Shown piece after piece: positions 8,480 through 17,484 of a stretch of DNA of 64,000 bases. Made by a program: the position numbers and the translations under genes. This DNA comes from Acidimicrobiia bacterium UBA4744 (GTDB taxonomy: Bacteria; Actinomycetota; Acidimicrobiia; Spongiisociales; UBA4744): NCBI GenBank assembly GCA_002403855.1, contig DHIO01000022.1:1-64000 (forward strand), written 5' to 3'. The notes below the pieces were generated by a model. That model made no database searches. It saw only the letters and a program-made list of their open reading frames with translations, and was not told the origin of the DNA. How positions within the stretch are numbered: position 1 is the stretch's first letter; every line of letters begins with the position of its first letter.

Positions 8480-9739
8480 CTAGACCCGCGGACGTCGCGA
8501 CGCCCTACGGAGGCGCGAATCCAGCGGGTGTGAGGCGCTCCTTCCACCATCGGCGTTGAGAGGCTTCATCGACGTCCGCTCGACGACATCGACCGACCGA
8601 TCGAAGTACAGGGACCCGGCGGCAGCAAGCTCGGCTTCGGCGCCTCGCCGAATCGAGGCCGGACCACCGGCGAAGAGGTGGTACCGAACCGATTCTGCCG
8701 GCTCCCCGGCCACTTGCCAGACTCCGATGATGCGGCCGCGATGCACGAGCGTTGCTGTGGCGTTGCCTCCGCCGTCGTAGACAAAGGAGTTGCGGGCCGG
8801 GTCGACGAACCGGGAGCGATCCCGATACCCCTGGACATACGGATCAAGCAACGGGAGCGCCTTCACGCCCGACCCCGGCTCGAGTTCGGAGTCACTGCCT
8901 GCAGCCCGGTACAGCGGGCCCGGCCAGCCGTCGACCGCCACTTCCTCGACTTGAGCGTCGAGGGCTTCCAGCGCGGACCGGCATCGTCTCTTGGTGAAGC
9001 CCGTCCACCAGGACATGTCGTCGATCGTCACCGGCCCGTAGGAACGGACGTACCGTTGGATCAGCTCCCGTACGGCAACCCCCTCGTCCCACCTGCGAGG
9101 ATCCACGTCTGGAAGGACGTCCTCCCAACGGTGGTACTCGCGGACGCTCGATCGCCAACTCCGCGGAGGGGCACCCCCCACGAGCTGACCGACGTCGCAC
9201 ATTCGGCTCACCATCCCGGACAGGTCGACAGACTGTGGGACTTCGAGCACGCGGCGCAGGCCGCGCACGGTGAGAGGCCCATCGGCCAAGGCTGCGTACA
9301 CGTCGGCGGAGAGACGATCGAACACCTCCTGTGAGATCCCCGAGTCACGCAGCCACCTGGCCGTCAACGGCTCCGAGATCCTCCGCGTCGCCGCCGCGGC
9401 GATCTCGAGAAGCTCACGAGGAAACACGAACATGGTCAGGCGCATGGCACGGATTCGAGCCAGACGCCACGAGCTCCACATCAGGCCATCCAGATCGGCC
9501 CGGGAGAATCCGGGAAGGCGGGCGAGGACGGAGAGATACGGGCTCACCGGACTCGTGTTGTGGAGGCCGACGAGCTCGGAGGCAATCTCCTCTATGGAGG
9601 ACCCGGGCGTAGACAGCGAGTGGTGACGGGCGGCGCCTGCGAGTGCCTCGTCGGCGGTGAGCGTGGTCACGTCCGTGAGGGCCCCTTCGTCTCCGTCTTG
9701 CTCGTGTGCTTCCCGTCGCCGGCGGTGCCATCGCGACAC
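8480..9739 (-). CDS. Winged-helix DNA-binding protein (HTH_42 / YcaQ-AlkZ superfamily)
   Basis: 419 residues from the ATG at 9739; a GTG at 9670 (VTTLTADEAL) is an alternative, since the first about 23 charged residues look non-homologous. Proteins of this superfamily have tandem winged helices, and the best-known members (AlkZ, YcaQ) are DNA glycosylases that unhook crosslinks using a QxQ motif in the 'GLQAQ' segment. Here the corresponding segment is 'LVGLHNTSPVSPYLSVLARL', which lacks QxQ, so glycosylase activity should not be assumed. Other family features: 'DGPLTVRGLRRVLEV', 'YVRSYGPVTIDDMSWWTGF', 'PYVQGYRDRSRFV'. Divergent from the HAD gene. Confidence 0.8.
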   Translation of the reverse strand: MSRWHRRRREAHEQDGDEGALTDVTTLTADEALAGAARHHSLSTPGSSIEEIASELVGLHNTSPVSPYLSVLARLPGFSRADLDGLMWSSWRLARIRAMRLTMFVFPRELLEIAAAATRRISEPLTARWLRDSGISQEVFDRLSADVYAALADGPLTVRGLRRVLEVPQSVDLSGMVSRMCDVGQLVGGAPPRSWRSSVREYHRWEDVLPDVDPRRWDEGVAVRELIQRYVRSYGPVTIDDMSWWTGFTKRRCRSALEALDAQVEEVAVDGWPGPLYRAAGSDSELEPGSGVKALPLLDPYVQGYRDRSRFVDPARNSFVYDGGGNATATLVHRGRIIGVWQVAGEPAESVRYHLFAGGPASIRRGAEAELAAAGSLYFDRSVDVVERTSMKPLNADGGRSASHPLDSRLRRASRRPRV

Positions 9740-9802
9740 TACCTTCGGCGACGGATTCGTTGCCGGGCAGAAGTCCCCGAAGACCGCAGGTATTGTGCCT
9801 CC

Positions 9803-10432
9803 GTGGGCCTCAAGGACATCCGGGCCGTGCTACTCGACATGGACGGAACGCTGGTCGCTTCGGATGCATCCGTCGAGCGTGCCTGGACGGTCTGGGCAAG
9901 ACACTACGACGTAGATCCGGAGCTGGCGGTCGCAGGAGCTCACGGAAGCCCTGCCGACGCCACGGTGCGACGATTGAGGCCTGATCTCGACGCGAGCGGG
10001 GTCGTCGAAGCTGCCGCATTTCAGCTTGCGTTGCAGTACGACGACTTGGCCGACGTGACTCCCGCCGTCGGCAGCCGGCGTCTCATGGACGTTCTCGCCC
10101 GGCATGAGTTTGAATGGGCGGTGGTCACGAGTGCCGATCGGCGGCTGGCCCGTGCCCGGCTCGGGGCGGCCGGCATAATTGCACCCGTCCTCATCACGGT
10201 CGAAGATGTGACGGCGGGAAAGCCCGATCCGCAGGGTTACCTGCTGGCTTCACACCGGCTGGGGATACCGCCGGCCCGGTGTCTGGTCGTGGAGGACACG
10301 GAGATCGGTGTGGAGGCGGGCCGGTCCGCCGGCGCGATGACGGCGGCTCTCAAAGGACTCGATGCAGACATTCGCGTGGGTGATCTGAGAGAACTCGCAG
10401 ATCTCCTTGACTCGGCGGCAGACGGCCGGTAG
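9803..10432 (+). CDS. HAD-superfamily phosphatase (phosphoglycolate/beta-phosphoglucomutase type)
   Basis: 209 residues from GTG 9803. Motif I 'VLLDMDGTLVAS' supplies the nucleophile and acid/base Asp pair. The helical cap spans about residues 20-80. Motif II is in 'WAVVTSADRRLARARL', motif III Lys in 'TAGKPDPQGYLLA', motif IV in 'CLVVEDTEIGVEAGRSAGA'. Cap type and length fit the GPP/sugar-phosphatase subgroup (subclass IA); substrate unknown. A much longer frame is open upstream but carries no homology and would overlap the divergent winged-helix gene. Confidence 0.88.
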   Translation: MGLKDIRAVLLDMDGTLVASDASVERAWTVWARHYDVDPELAVAGAHGSPADATVRRLRPDLDASGVVEAAAFQLALQYDDLADVTPAVGSRRLMDVLARHEFEWAVVTSADRRLARARLGAAGIIAPVLITVEDVTAGKPDPQGYLLASHRLGIPPARCLVVEDTEIGVEAGRSAGAMTAALKGLDADIRVGDLRELADLLDSAADGR

Positions 10433-10641
10433 CACGAAGGAAGCCGGTTTCTCACGCAACACCATGGGCTACCGCAACAGGGCATCATGAGCAGTCACCG
10501 GCGCCTGGGCGGATCCGGTAGCGAGCGGGCCGTGGTCCAGTGTTGCGAGGTCCGGGGCATTGCAGCGTCGAGATGCGGCGACCGGCTTGGGCCGTCTGAG
10601 TTATGGCTTCGCGGCCGGGCGTGAGGACCGCGGCGAGTACA

Positions 10642-10657
10642 GTCACCTTCCGGTGAC
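10642..10657 (+). promoter_or_regulatory. Perfect inverted repeat upstream of O-methyltransferase
   Basis: GTCACC-TTCC-GGTGAC, six-base arms and a four-base spacer, ends 12 bases before the ATG at 10670 and just before the GGAGAAGG ribosome site. It could be an operator or a small mRNA hairpin. Function is inferred from position only. Confidence 0.35.
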
Positions 10658-10669
10658 CACGGAGAAGGA

Positions 10670-11332
10670 ATGAGTAGCCAGAATCGCTTCATCGCCGAGG
10701 ACCTGTACGACTACATCCTTTCGGTGTCGGTAAGGGACGATCGGCACCTCGAGCGCCTCCGAGCCGTCACCCGCGACCTGCCAGACGCCGGCATGCAGAT
10801 ATCCCCAGACCAAGGCCAGTTCATGGGTCTGCTCGTTCGTCTGATATCCGCCCGCAAAGCCATCGAGATTGGTGTGTTCACCGGCTACAGCGCGCTGTGC
10901 GTCGCCCAGGCTCTTCCCGACGACGGACGGCTCGTTGCCTGCGAGCTAAACGACGAGTACGCCGAACTTGCTCGCCATTCGTGGGATGAGGCAGGTGTTG
11001 CCCACAAGGTGGATCTTCGTCTGGGCCCTGCCCTTCGGACCTTGGATGGGCTGCTGGCGGCCCAAGAGGCTCGCACATTCGATATGGGGTTCATCGATGC
11101 CGACAAGGAGAACTACGCCGGGTACTACGAGAGGTTGCTTCGACTCTTGCGGCCGGGGGGCTTGATCATGATCGACAACGCCCTGTGGGGTGGACGGCTG
11201 ATGGATCTCGACAACGTCGATGCCAGTACCGTATCCATCCGTTCCCTCAACGAGAGCCTGCGTGATGACCAGCGAGTCGATATCTCACTGCTGCCGATCG
11301 GCGATGGTTTGATGCTGGCACGCAAGCGCTGA
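10670..11332 (+). CDS. Class I SAM-dependent O-methyltransferase (caffeoyl-CoA OMT-like)
   Basis: 220 residues, the usual length. SAM-binding motif 'AIEIGVFTGYSALCVAQALP' then 'GRLVACELNDEYAELARHSW'; metal/acidic motif 'FDMGFIDADKENYAGYYE'; 'LLRPGGLIMIDNALWGGRL' has the metal-binding D-N pair. This is the divalent-cation-dependent catechol/caffeoyl-CoA OMT family, which methylates vicinal hydroxyls of phenolics or, in bacteria, unidentified small molecules. Strong Shine-Dalgarno (GGAGAAGG). Monocistronic, preceded by a 237-base gap with nothing else visible. Confidence 0.9.
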   Translation: MSSQNRFIAEDLYDYILSVSVRDDRHLERLRAVTRDLPDAGMQISPDQGQFMGLLVRLISARKAIEIGVFTGYSALCVAQALPDDGRLVACELNDEYAELARHSWDEAGVAHKVDLRLGPALRTLDGLLAAQEARTFDMGFIDADKENYAGYYERLLRLLRPGGLIMIDNALWGGRLMDLDNVDASTVSIRSLNESLRDDQRVDISLLPIGDGLMLARKR

Positions 11333-11559
11333 CAACCCGGAAGCCGACTCACGCCGCGACGGTCGGAACGGACCTCCGTGACGGTCGGGCGGCACAACGC
11401 CCGGGTAGGGCGCCATCTTCAGGGCGCCAAGACTCAGGAATGCCCGGTGATCGTTTCGCGGTTGGAGAGAATACCCGCAACCGATTCTGCCGTTGGTGGG
11501 AAGGAGTCGCCATCGAGACTCATTGCAGATCCGCGAACGGCACGGGTCCTTCCGGGCCC

Positions 11560-13062
11560 GTGCAATCCGGGCGGACCGGTATCTCCCGGATTCGATCCCG
11601 GTGGATAGCTTTGGCCATCGTATCGTTCGCGTTGAGCTCGGCCTGCGCGCCCTCTCGCGCCACCGACGCCGTGCCCTGGGGCGGCGAAGCGGTTGCATAC
11701 TTCGACGAGCTCTCTCACGCCTTCAGCGAGGACGACGTCTACGGGATACTCGACTTCTTCGCGCCCGATGCCCTCGTCGAGTACCGCACCGACCACTTCC
11801 GGGGAGCAGCGCGGACGGCTCCCGACCTGCTGCAGGGAAATCGGGCCGATCTGAGCCGTGACCTGCTCGAGGTCTACCTCAGCGCGGCCGCGGCCGTCAC
11901 TTTGCTTCGCTTGCCCGACTCGGGGGACTTCGGGGCGGCCGTGGCCGAGCTGCGCGACGGGTTGATCACCAGGGAAACACTGTTCGTCGATACGACCTCC
12001 CTCCAGCGCAGCCTGCGAACGTCGCCCGATGTCGTGGCGGAGTACGAAGATCTCTACTGGGAGTATGCCGCGGGTTGGTCGTCCCGCGACTCGCAACGGC
12101 TCGCCGCTCTCTACGCCCCGGATGCATCCTTTCACGATCCGCTGTCCGGAGTCGAAGTGCACGGTCGGGACGACATTGCTCAACTACCCCATGATGAAGT
12201 GGTCCGATGGACGGCCGTGCCCGTAGGACCGGCTGCGTCACCGCCTGCCGAATCCCCGGCGCTGTTTCTCGACCCGGTCCGGTACGGGCACGATCCCCAG
12301 AGGGCCATCGGCATCTACCAGGTTGACCGCGACGACGGCTGCTCTCACCGGCTGGCAGTTCGCTGGGAGGTCGCCGACGGCTTGATCGTCGATGAGCGTC
12401 GCTTCGTCGAGGTGGAATCGTTCCGCCGGTGCGCCGACGATCTCGCCGAAGGGTGGTGGACCGGTCTCACGCCGCCTGGACCCCGCGATCAGGTCGTGAC
12501 CGGCACGGTCCGGACCCCGTCAGGGCAGTCGGTCGCCATTCACAATGGAACCCCGCGTCTCGAGCAGCTCCTCGAGTGGGGTCTACAGCGGTTTGCAGCT
12601 GCCGGACTCGTCGAACCGCGCGTCGACTCGGCGACCTTCGAACCCACCCGGAGATGCGCCGGAGTCTTCGGACGCGTGAGCGAAACGGCGGGTTCGCGTC
12701 ATCTCGTCCTGTGTGTCTACGACGGCGACCTGTGCACCGCGGAAGGGTGCGAAACGCCAGCCCTCAACATCCGGGCGGGGATGCTCCATGAGTTGGGTCA
12801 TGCGTGGATGCTCGACCACACGGACGCTTCCACCCGGAGCCGTTTGCTGGCCCTGTCCGGTCGAACAGCCTGGTCGGACGACGGAGCCGTCTGGGCGGAG
12901 CGAGGTGTCGAGTATGCAGCCGAGGTCCTGGCGTGGGGGCTTGCCGATGAACCTCTTCGCCTGGTGCAGCTCGGCGAGCCACCCTGCCGGGAGCTGATGG
13001 CTGCTTTCGAGCTGCTGACCGGGTCCCGACCAAGCCCGACTTCGGGCGGCTGCCCACCTTGA
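11560..13062 (+). CDS. Lipoprotein with NTF2-like regions and zincin-like HExxH motif
   Basis: 500 residues from GTG 11560. The signal peptide 'RWIALAIVSFALSSAC' has a lipobox, with acylated Cys29. Two segments resemble NTF2/SnoaL-like folds: 'AYFDELSHAFSEDDVYGI' with 'FFAPDALVEY', and 'LYWEYAAGWSSRDSQRLAAL' with 'YAPDASFHDPLSGVEVHGRD'. Near the C-terminus is 'MLHELGHAWMLDHTD': HExxH (His410, Glu411, His414) with a third His at position 420, the spacing of HExxHxxxxxH zincins. I therefore infer an extracytoplasmic metal-dependent peptidase-like domain fused to ligand-binding-type domains. I do not recognise the family. The start was chosen because upstream residues are not signal-like. Confidence 0.7.
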   Translation: MQSGRTGISRIRSRWIALAIVSFALSSACAPSRATDAVPWGGEAVAYFDELSHAFSEDDVYGILDFFAPDALVEYRTDHFRGAARTAPDLLQGNRADLSRDLLEVYLSAAAAVTLLRLPDSGDFGAAVAELRDGLITRETLFVDTTSLQRSLRTSPDVVAEYEDLYWEYAAGWSSRDSQRLAALYAPDASFHDPLSGVEVHGRDDIAQLPHDEVVRWTAVPVGPAASPPAESPALFLDPVRYGHDPQRAIGIYQVDRDDGCSHRLAVRWEVADGLIVDERRFVEVESFRRCADDLAEGWWTGLTPPGPRDQVVTGTVRTPSGQSVAIHNGTPRLEQLLEWGLQRFAAAGLVEPRVDSATFEPTRRCAGVFGRVSETAGSRHLVLCVYDGDLCTAEGCETPALNIRAGMLHELGHAWMLDHTDASTRSRLLALSGRTAWSDDGAVWAERGVEYAAEVLAWGLADEPLRLVQLGEPPCRELMAAFELLTGSRPSPTSGGCPP

Positions 13063-13247
13063 TCCTGCGCACGGCCACTGGAACCCACTTGCCGGAGCCA
13101 CATGTGCAGCATCGACCGAGATAGCACACACGACCTGCGGCTGTCGTCCTGGCTGTCAATCGGGTTCAGGCCTCGAATCTACGCGGCTCATGCCCGCACG
13201 ATTTTCCGCCGCAACCGGGCCTTCCCTTCCTTTGGATGACGTATCGG

Positions 13248-14549
13248 CTAACGGTAGAGCCGCCGCCTCTCCTGTTCGGCCACCGCTTGAATGGCTTCGG
13301 TTGCCGCCTCGACGTTGCCGGTGGCGATCAGCTGCAGGATCCCCTCGTTGAACGCCTCGCCGGTGCGGAGGGAGAACAGGTCAGATGCGTCGAATCGAAC
13401 CGACTCGGCACCAACGAGCATGTCCGCAATGCGGTGAGAGAAGGGGTCAGCTGCGGAGGAATACTCGAAGGTTACGTGAGGAGCGACGTTCCCCGGTCCC
13501 CCAGGCCACGCCCGGGCGGACTCCGGACTCGCCAGCCAATGCATGAGCGCCCACACCCTGGCATCGTCCTTGAACGCAACCGCGAAGTCGCCTCCGACAT
13601 GGAGCGGCGGGTCGATCCCAGGAAAGCCAGGCATCGAGAACACGTCGACATCACCGTTGGGACCGATCTCGGTTCCCTCCGGAAGACCCTCGGCGATGAA
13701 GCTCGCCTGGCGGTGCATGCCACACTCCTGCGGTTCGTCGAACATCGGCAACACCGCCTCGGACGCCGGCGTGTTGAGCACGCCACGCCGCCCACCGAGC
13801 GCCCACCCTGCCTTCAATGCCAGCGTCGCGTACAGGTCGAACGCATCTCGGATCTCGGCTTCGGTGAAGGCGACGTCGTAGGCGACCCACCGGTCGTATA
13901 TCTCGGGAGGGAACGCTCCGAGCACGATCTGTTCGACCCAATCGGTCCCCGGCCATCCCGAAGCGCCGAAGGCTTCGAGTCCCATGCACCAAGGCGTCAT
14001 TCCGTCGTCTTGCATGCGCTGTGTCAGGTTGAGTAGATCGCCCCACTCTTCGGGAATCGCGTAGCCATGCTCTGCGAAGTGGTCGGGCCGGTACCACACG
14101 AGGTCCTTCACCGACGCTCGGATCATCACCGAGGTCGAGATGCCGTCAACGGCCGTGATCTCGGCAGCGTCCGGCCGATAGTTGGCCGCGACGATCTCGT
14201 TGACCTCCTCGGGCAAAGCCAGGATGGAGCCGCTGCGGAAGAGGTCCCTGATGAAGCCAGGCCGCGGTAGGATCGCTAGGTCGGGCGGATCCGCGCGCGA
14301 AATGCGCTCCTCGAGATCTCCGACGATGTCGGAGGTTCCCGTGTAGCCAATTGTGATGCCGGTCTGGGCGGTGAACGTCGCCAGCGTCTGGCGGAATGCA
14401 TCGGCATCCTCGCCCCTCCACCCACCGAACACCTCGATGTCGGCGGCATGAGGAGCCGGTGCCGCGCCTCCGCATGCAGCAAGGAAGATCGCCAAGGCAA
14501 GGCTCAACCGCGTCAACGGCCCGAGCCCGTCACCCGCTCGTTGCAGCAC
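13248..14549 (-). CDS. ABC transporter substrate-binding lipoprotein (sugar type, family 1)
   Basis: 433 residues from a GTG. Signal peptide and lipobox 'LALAIFLAACGG' (Cys26), then a family 1 solute-binding fold: 'IEVFGGWRGEDADAFRQTL', 'DPPDLAILPRPGFIRDLF', 'FAEHGYAIPEEWGDLLNLTQ', 'WPGTDWVEQIVLG'. Relatives bind oligosaccharides or glycosides, but no permease or ATPase gene is nearby, so the cognate transporter must lie elsewhere or be lost. The first 20 bases overlap the 3' end of the DUF389 gene, which is unusual for a transporter protein and implies co-expression with it. A TTG at residue 12 is an alternative start. Confidence 0.85.
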   Translation of the reverse strand: MLQRAGDGLGPLTRLSLALAIFLAACGGAAPAPHAADIEVFGGWRGEDADAFRQTLATFTAQTGITIGYTGTSDIVGDLEERISRADPPDLAILPRPGFIRDLFRSGSILALPEEVNEIVAANYRPDAAEITAVDGISTSVMIRASVKDLVWYRPDHFAEHGYAIPEEWGDLLNLTQRMQDDGMTPWCMGLEAFGASGWPGTDWVEQIVLGAFPPEIYDRWVAYDVAFTEAEIRDAFDLYATLALKAGWALGGRRGVLNTPASEAVLPMFDEPQECGMHRQASFIAEGLPEGTEIGPNGDVDVFSMPGFPGIDPPLHVGGDFAVAFKDDARVWALMHWLASPESARAWPGGPGNVAPHVTFEYSSAADPFSHRIADMLVGAESVRFDASDLFSLRTGEAFNEGILQLIATGNVEAATEAIQAVAEQERRRLYR

Positions 14550-15582
14550 TTCGTTCCTCGCGGATCACGCGCAATTCCACGTCGACGATGCCTCCGACGC
14601 CGTCGCTCAACATGTCGGCCAGCTCCCACGCTGGGGCGGGATTCGGCGCAGTGGACACGACGAGTTCGACGTTGGCGCGGTCGTCTCCGATGTCGGCATC
14701 GAGGCTCACGATCTCGGCCTGGGGATCCCATTCCGCAACGGCGTCGATGACGTCGGTCGTGAAACGCTGATCGCGCACTACGTCGAGGCTATGCAGGGCG
14801 AGCGGAATCGCCAATGCTGCCAGCGCTGCGAGGGAGACGATGATGCCAAGGCGCGCAGGTGAGCTGCGCGTCGATCGCATCTCCTCGGGGGTGAAGCCCG
14901 TCGCCACCATCACCACGAGGGCCGACAGGACGATCGCAACGAGGTTCGTCAGGAACAGCAGCAGCGCACCGCGGGCCTTGTCCGCACTCTCGAGCGCCAA
15001 AGTGATGCCTACGGTCGCTAGGGGAGGAACCAATGCGACGGCGATTGCGACGCCTGCGAGCGCTGCGCTGGCACGGGGATGCATCAACACATAGCCCCCG
15101 GCCAGGCCTGCGGCCACGGCCACAAACAGGTCCAGCAGGCTGGGGTCGACTCGCGACATGACCTCTTGCGAGAACTGGTTGGCCGCCTGTCCGCCCGGTG
15201 CGGTGATCGCCACGATGTAGCCGGTGACGATCGCCAGCACTGCGCCGACCACCAGCATTGCGACGGAGCGCAAGAGATTGACCGCATCCGCAAGGACGAT
15301 TGATGCCGCCACCCCCAGCATGGGTGTCATGAGCGGCGCCACCAACATGGCGCCGATGATCACGGCGACTGAGTTCGCAATGAGGCCCAGCGCAGCCAGC
15401 GCTGTGCTGAGCAGAATCAGGACGGTGAAGCGCCACACGTACGCCGCCCGTTCCTCGGGCTCAAAGAACAGCTCGTCGAGCACTGCCTTCCGGTCTTGCT
15501 CGGAGAGAGATCGAGACGAAGGACGTGCCCTATCGATCCATTCGCCGATCGGTGCCAGTCGTTTCCATCGGACCTCGGCCAC
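14530..15582 (-). CDS. DUF389 integral membrane protein
   Basis: 350 residues. A soluble N-terminal part of about 45 residues is followed by six or so membrane helices with the family's 'AVIIGAMLVAPLMTPMLG' and 'AGVAIAVALVPPLATVGI' motifs, then a C-terminal soluble domain ('DVIDAVAEWDPQAEIVSLDA'). DUF389 proteins are of unknown function and are common in actinobacteria and haloarchaea. A second member, fused to a DUF308 domain, is at 49013-50605. It overlaps the solute-binding protein gene downstream. Confidence 0.88.
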   Translation of the reverse strand: MAEVRWKRLAPIGEWIDRARPSSRSLSEQDRKAVLDELFFEPEERAAYVWRFTVLILLSTALAALGLIANSVAVIIGAMLVAPLMTPMLGVAASIVLADAVNLLRSVAMLVVGAVLAIVTGYIVAITAPGGQAANQFSQEVMSRVDPSLLDLFVAVAAGLAGGYVLMHPRASAALAGVAIAVALVPPLATVGITLALESADKARGALLLFLTNLVAIVLSALVVMVATGFTPEEMRSTRSSPARLGIIVSLAALAALAIPLALHSLDVVRDQRFTTDVIDAVAEWDPQAEIVSLDADIGDDRANVELVVSTAPNPAPAWELADMLSDGVGGIVDVELRVIREERSAATSG

Positions 15583-16019
15583 GTTGACCTCTCACCCCGT
15601 CGCCCGGACAGAATCCTATCCAATGCGCCGGCATCCGGATCGGGGCAGGGCCGACGAGCTGCGTGCCGGCAGCGGGTAGTCGCCACTTCGCGCACACGCC
15701 GTGGCCACCGTCAACGCGCCAAGACCCCCTGCAGCGCAAGGGGTCCCGCAGCCCGCCCCCAGGCACTCGACCCTGTCGCTTTCGACAGGCCCCATCATTC
15801 TGGTCCGGGGTCACAGAGGCCCCGCGATGTCTGGTGGCGTTTTGTCCAATCGCCCTCAGGAGGCGCAACCGCCGAGATGCAGGTGGCCGCGGACGAGGCG
15901 CCGATCGAGGTGTCGGGCACCGCCTCCCCCGGGACGGCGGCGTGCCGCGTCCACGAGTGGCATGAATCCCGGCCCAAGTCCCGCTCAAATCACGACACCG
16001 ACCTGCCGATGATTGAAGC
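15583..16019. other. 437-base intergenic region with two hairpins
   Basis: No convincing gene on either strand. Two stem-loops: GACCCC (15723-15728) with GGGGTC (15740-15745), and CCTGTCG (15772-15778) with CGACAGG (15783-15789) around CTTT. The latter stem recurs at 46955-46971. The region separates divergent genes, so it should also hold their promoters; I cannot identify -10/-35 boxes with confidence. Confidence 0.5.
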
Positions 16020-17246
16020 GTGAGTTCGGCCACGACGGGCACGATCGATTTTCGTGAGTTGGCTCCGGCTTTTCACACCGTGCGGGCCTTCACGGTGGCT
16101 TCGACGGCCGCCGCTCTGGCGGTGTTGGGTGCCGCCTGGGACCCTCGTTTGGTATGGACGCTGCTGGTGCTGGCCGGGGTGGGGTTGGTAGATGCCGTTC
16201 ATCGACGTTCGCGGCCAGAAGTCTCGCCGAAACCGCGGCTATTGGTGGAGGCGCTCGTCATAACCCTCACGGTGCTGTTGATCGGAGGGCCGGCGCTGGT
16301 AGCTGCTCCGGTCGCCTACCTACTGACGGCAGCACTGCTGATCTTGCCGCTGCGAAGGGCATTGCTGGTGGTGGCGTTCCTCACCGCCTGTGTCGTGGGG
16401 GTCTTCTTTTCAGCGATCCCGGCGGCCGACACCGAGACACAATGGTGGTTGGCGTTGGGAGCGGTGCTGGTGTTCCTGGCAGCCCTGTCGGTTTTGTTGG
16501 TGGCTGCCTTCCGGATCAATCACAGGCTGCGCACCCGGGAAAAGGTTCTGCTTGAAGAGGCCCGGGCGGCCAACCGGGCCAAGAGCGAGTTGTTGGCCAG
16601 TGTCAGCCACGAACTACGCACGCCTCTAGCCGGGGTGCTGGGGTTCGCCCAACTGCTCCGCGAAGACACCGGCACGCTCTCCGATGATGAGCGAGTCGAG
16701 GCGATCCGCTCAATCGCCGAGCAATCTTTTGATCTGGCCGCTCTCATCGACGATCTGCTGATCGCTGCTCGTCACGAGATCGGGGAACTCACCGTCAACG
16801 CCGTTCCAACCAGCTTGCGGGCCCAGGCCGCCCAGGTGTTGGAGAACTGGGACCAGAGAACGGCCATCACCGTCGGCCTGGAAGGCGAGACAAAGCAGGC
16901 AGTGGCCGATCCAGCGCGGGTCCGGCAGATCATTCGAAACTTGATTTCCAATGCCGTCCGCTACGGCGGCCCCAAAATCCGGGTGGTACTCGCCGGCGAC
17001 GAGACCTGTGCCAGCGTCCAGGTGCGGGACAACGGTGGCGGAATACCCGCCGAATCGAGGGAGCAGATCTTCGGCGCTTTCTATCGGGTACCCACCGCTC
17101 GGCAGAACCCCGCCTCCATCGGTCTAGGGCTGGCCGTTTCCCGGGACCTGGCTCGCTTGATGGGCGGCGATCTGGTCTACCGTCATCACAACGGCGAGAC
17201 GATCTTCGAGTTGCAACTCCCCTTGGCCGCCGAGGTGAACGGCTGA
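16020..17246 (+). CDS. Sensor histidine kinase with multi-pass membrane sensor
   Basis: 408 residues from GTG. Residues about 20-165 contain five or six membrane helices with almost no extracytoplasmic domain, so the signal is probably sensed in the membrane. A short coiled linker follows, then HisKA with H-box 'ASVSHELRTPLAGVLGFAQL', N-box 'RNLISNAVRYGG', G1 'VQVRDNGGGIPAESREQIF' and G2 'IGLGLAVSRDLARLMGG'. All catalytic motifs are intact. No response regulator is adjacent, so it is an orphan kinase here. Confidence 0.92.
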   Translation: MSSATTGTIDFRELAPAFHTVRAFTVASTAAALAVLGAAWDPRLVWTLLVLAGVGLVDAVHRRSRPEVSPKPRLLVEALVITLTVLLIGGPALVAAPVAYLLTAALLILPLRRALLVVAFLTACVVGVFFSAIPAADTETQWWLALGAVLVFLAALSVLLVAAFRINHRLRTREKVLLEEARAANRAKSELLASVSHELRTPLAGVLGFAQLLREDTGTLSDDERVEAIRSIAEQSFDLAALIDDLLIAARHEIGELTVNAVPTSLRAQAAQVLENWDQRTAITVGLEGETKQAVADPARVRQIIRNLISNAVRYGGPKIRVVLAGDETCASVQVRDNGGGIPAESREQIFGAFYRVPTARQNPASIGLGLAVSRDLARLMGGDLVYRHHNGETIFELQLPLAAEVNG

Positions 17247-17329
17247 CGCGGTACGGGAGGGATTTCGCACCTTTCGGAGGAACAATCTGGGGCCGAGGGC
17301 GGTTCCACGCTTGACAGCACGCAGCAAAG

Positions 17330-17484
17330 GTCCACTTTGCGTCGATCGCGGTGTCGGCGCTCTCGTGCCAGGCGTGCGAGCCGGGAGCGCCCAGCGCCAC
17401 TATCTTCTCGTCCTCGATGAGGACGTCGGCCCGCATCGTCTCGTTAGAGGTGATGACGGTGCCGTTGGCGATAACGGTCTTCAT
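17330..17484 (-). pseudogene. Dihydropyrimidinase/hydantoinase, 5' stub only
   Basis: The first about 50 codons of a D-hydantoinase/dihydropyrimidinase: 'MKTVIANGTVITSNETM' then 'ADVLIEDEKIVALGAPGSH'. Homology ends at 'DTAIDA', exactly where the intact enzyme would continue into the metal-binding HxH segment; the frame then runs into unrelated sequence. The ATG overlaps the aminotransferase stop (ATGA), so it was the next gene in the operon. The remaining about 400 codons are absent. The intact enzyme hydrolyses dihydrouracil/dihydrothymine, step two of reductive pyrimidine degradation. Confidence 0.8.
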
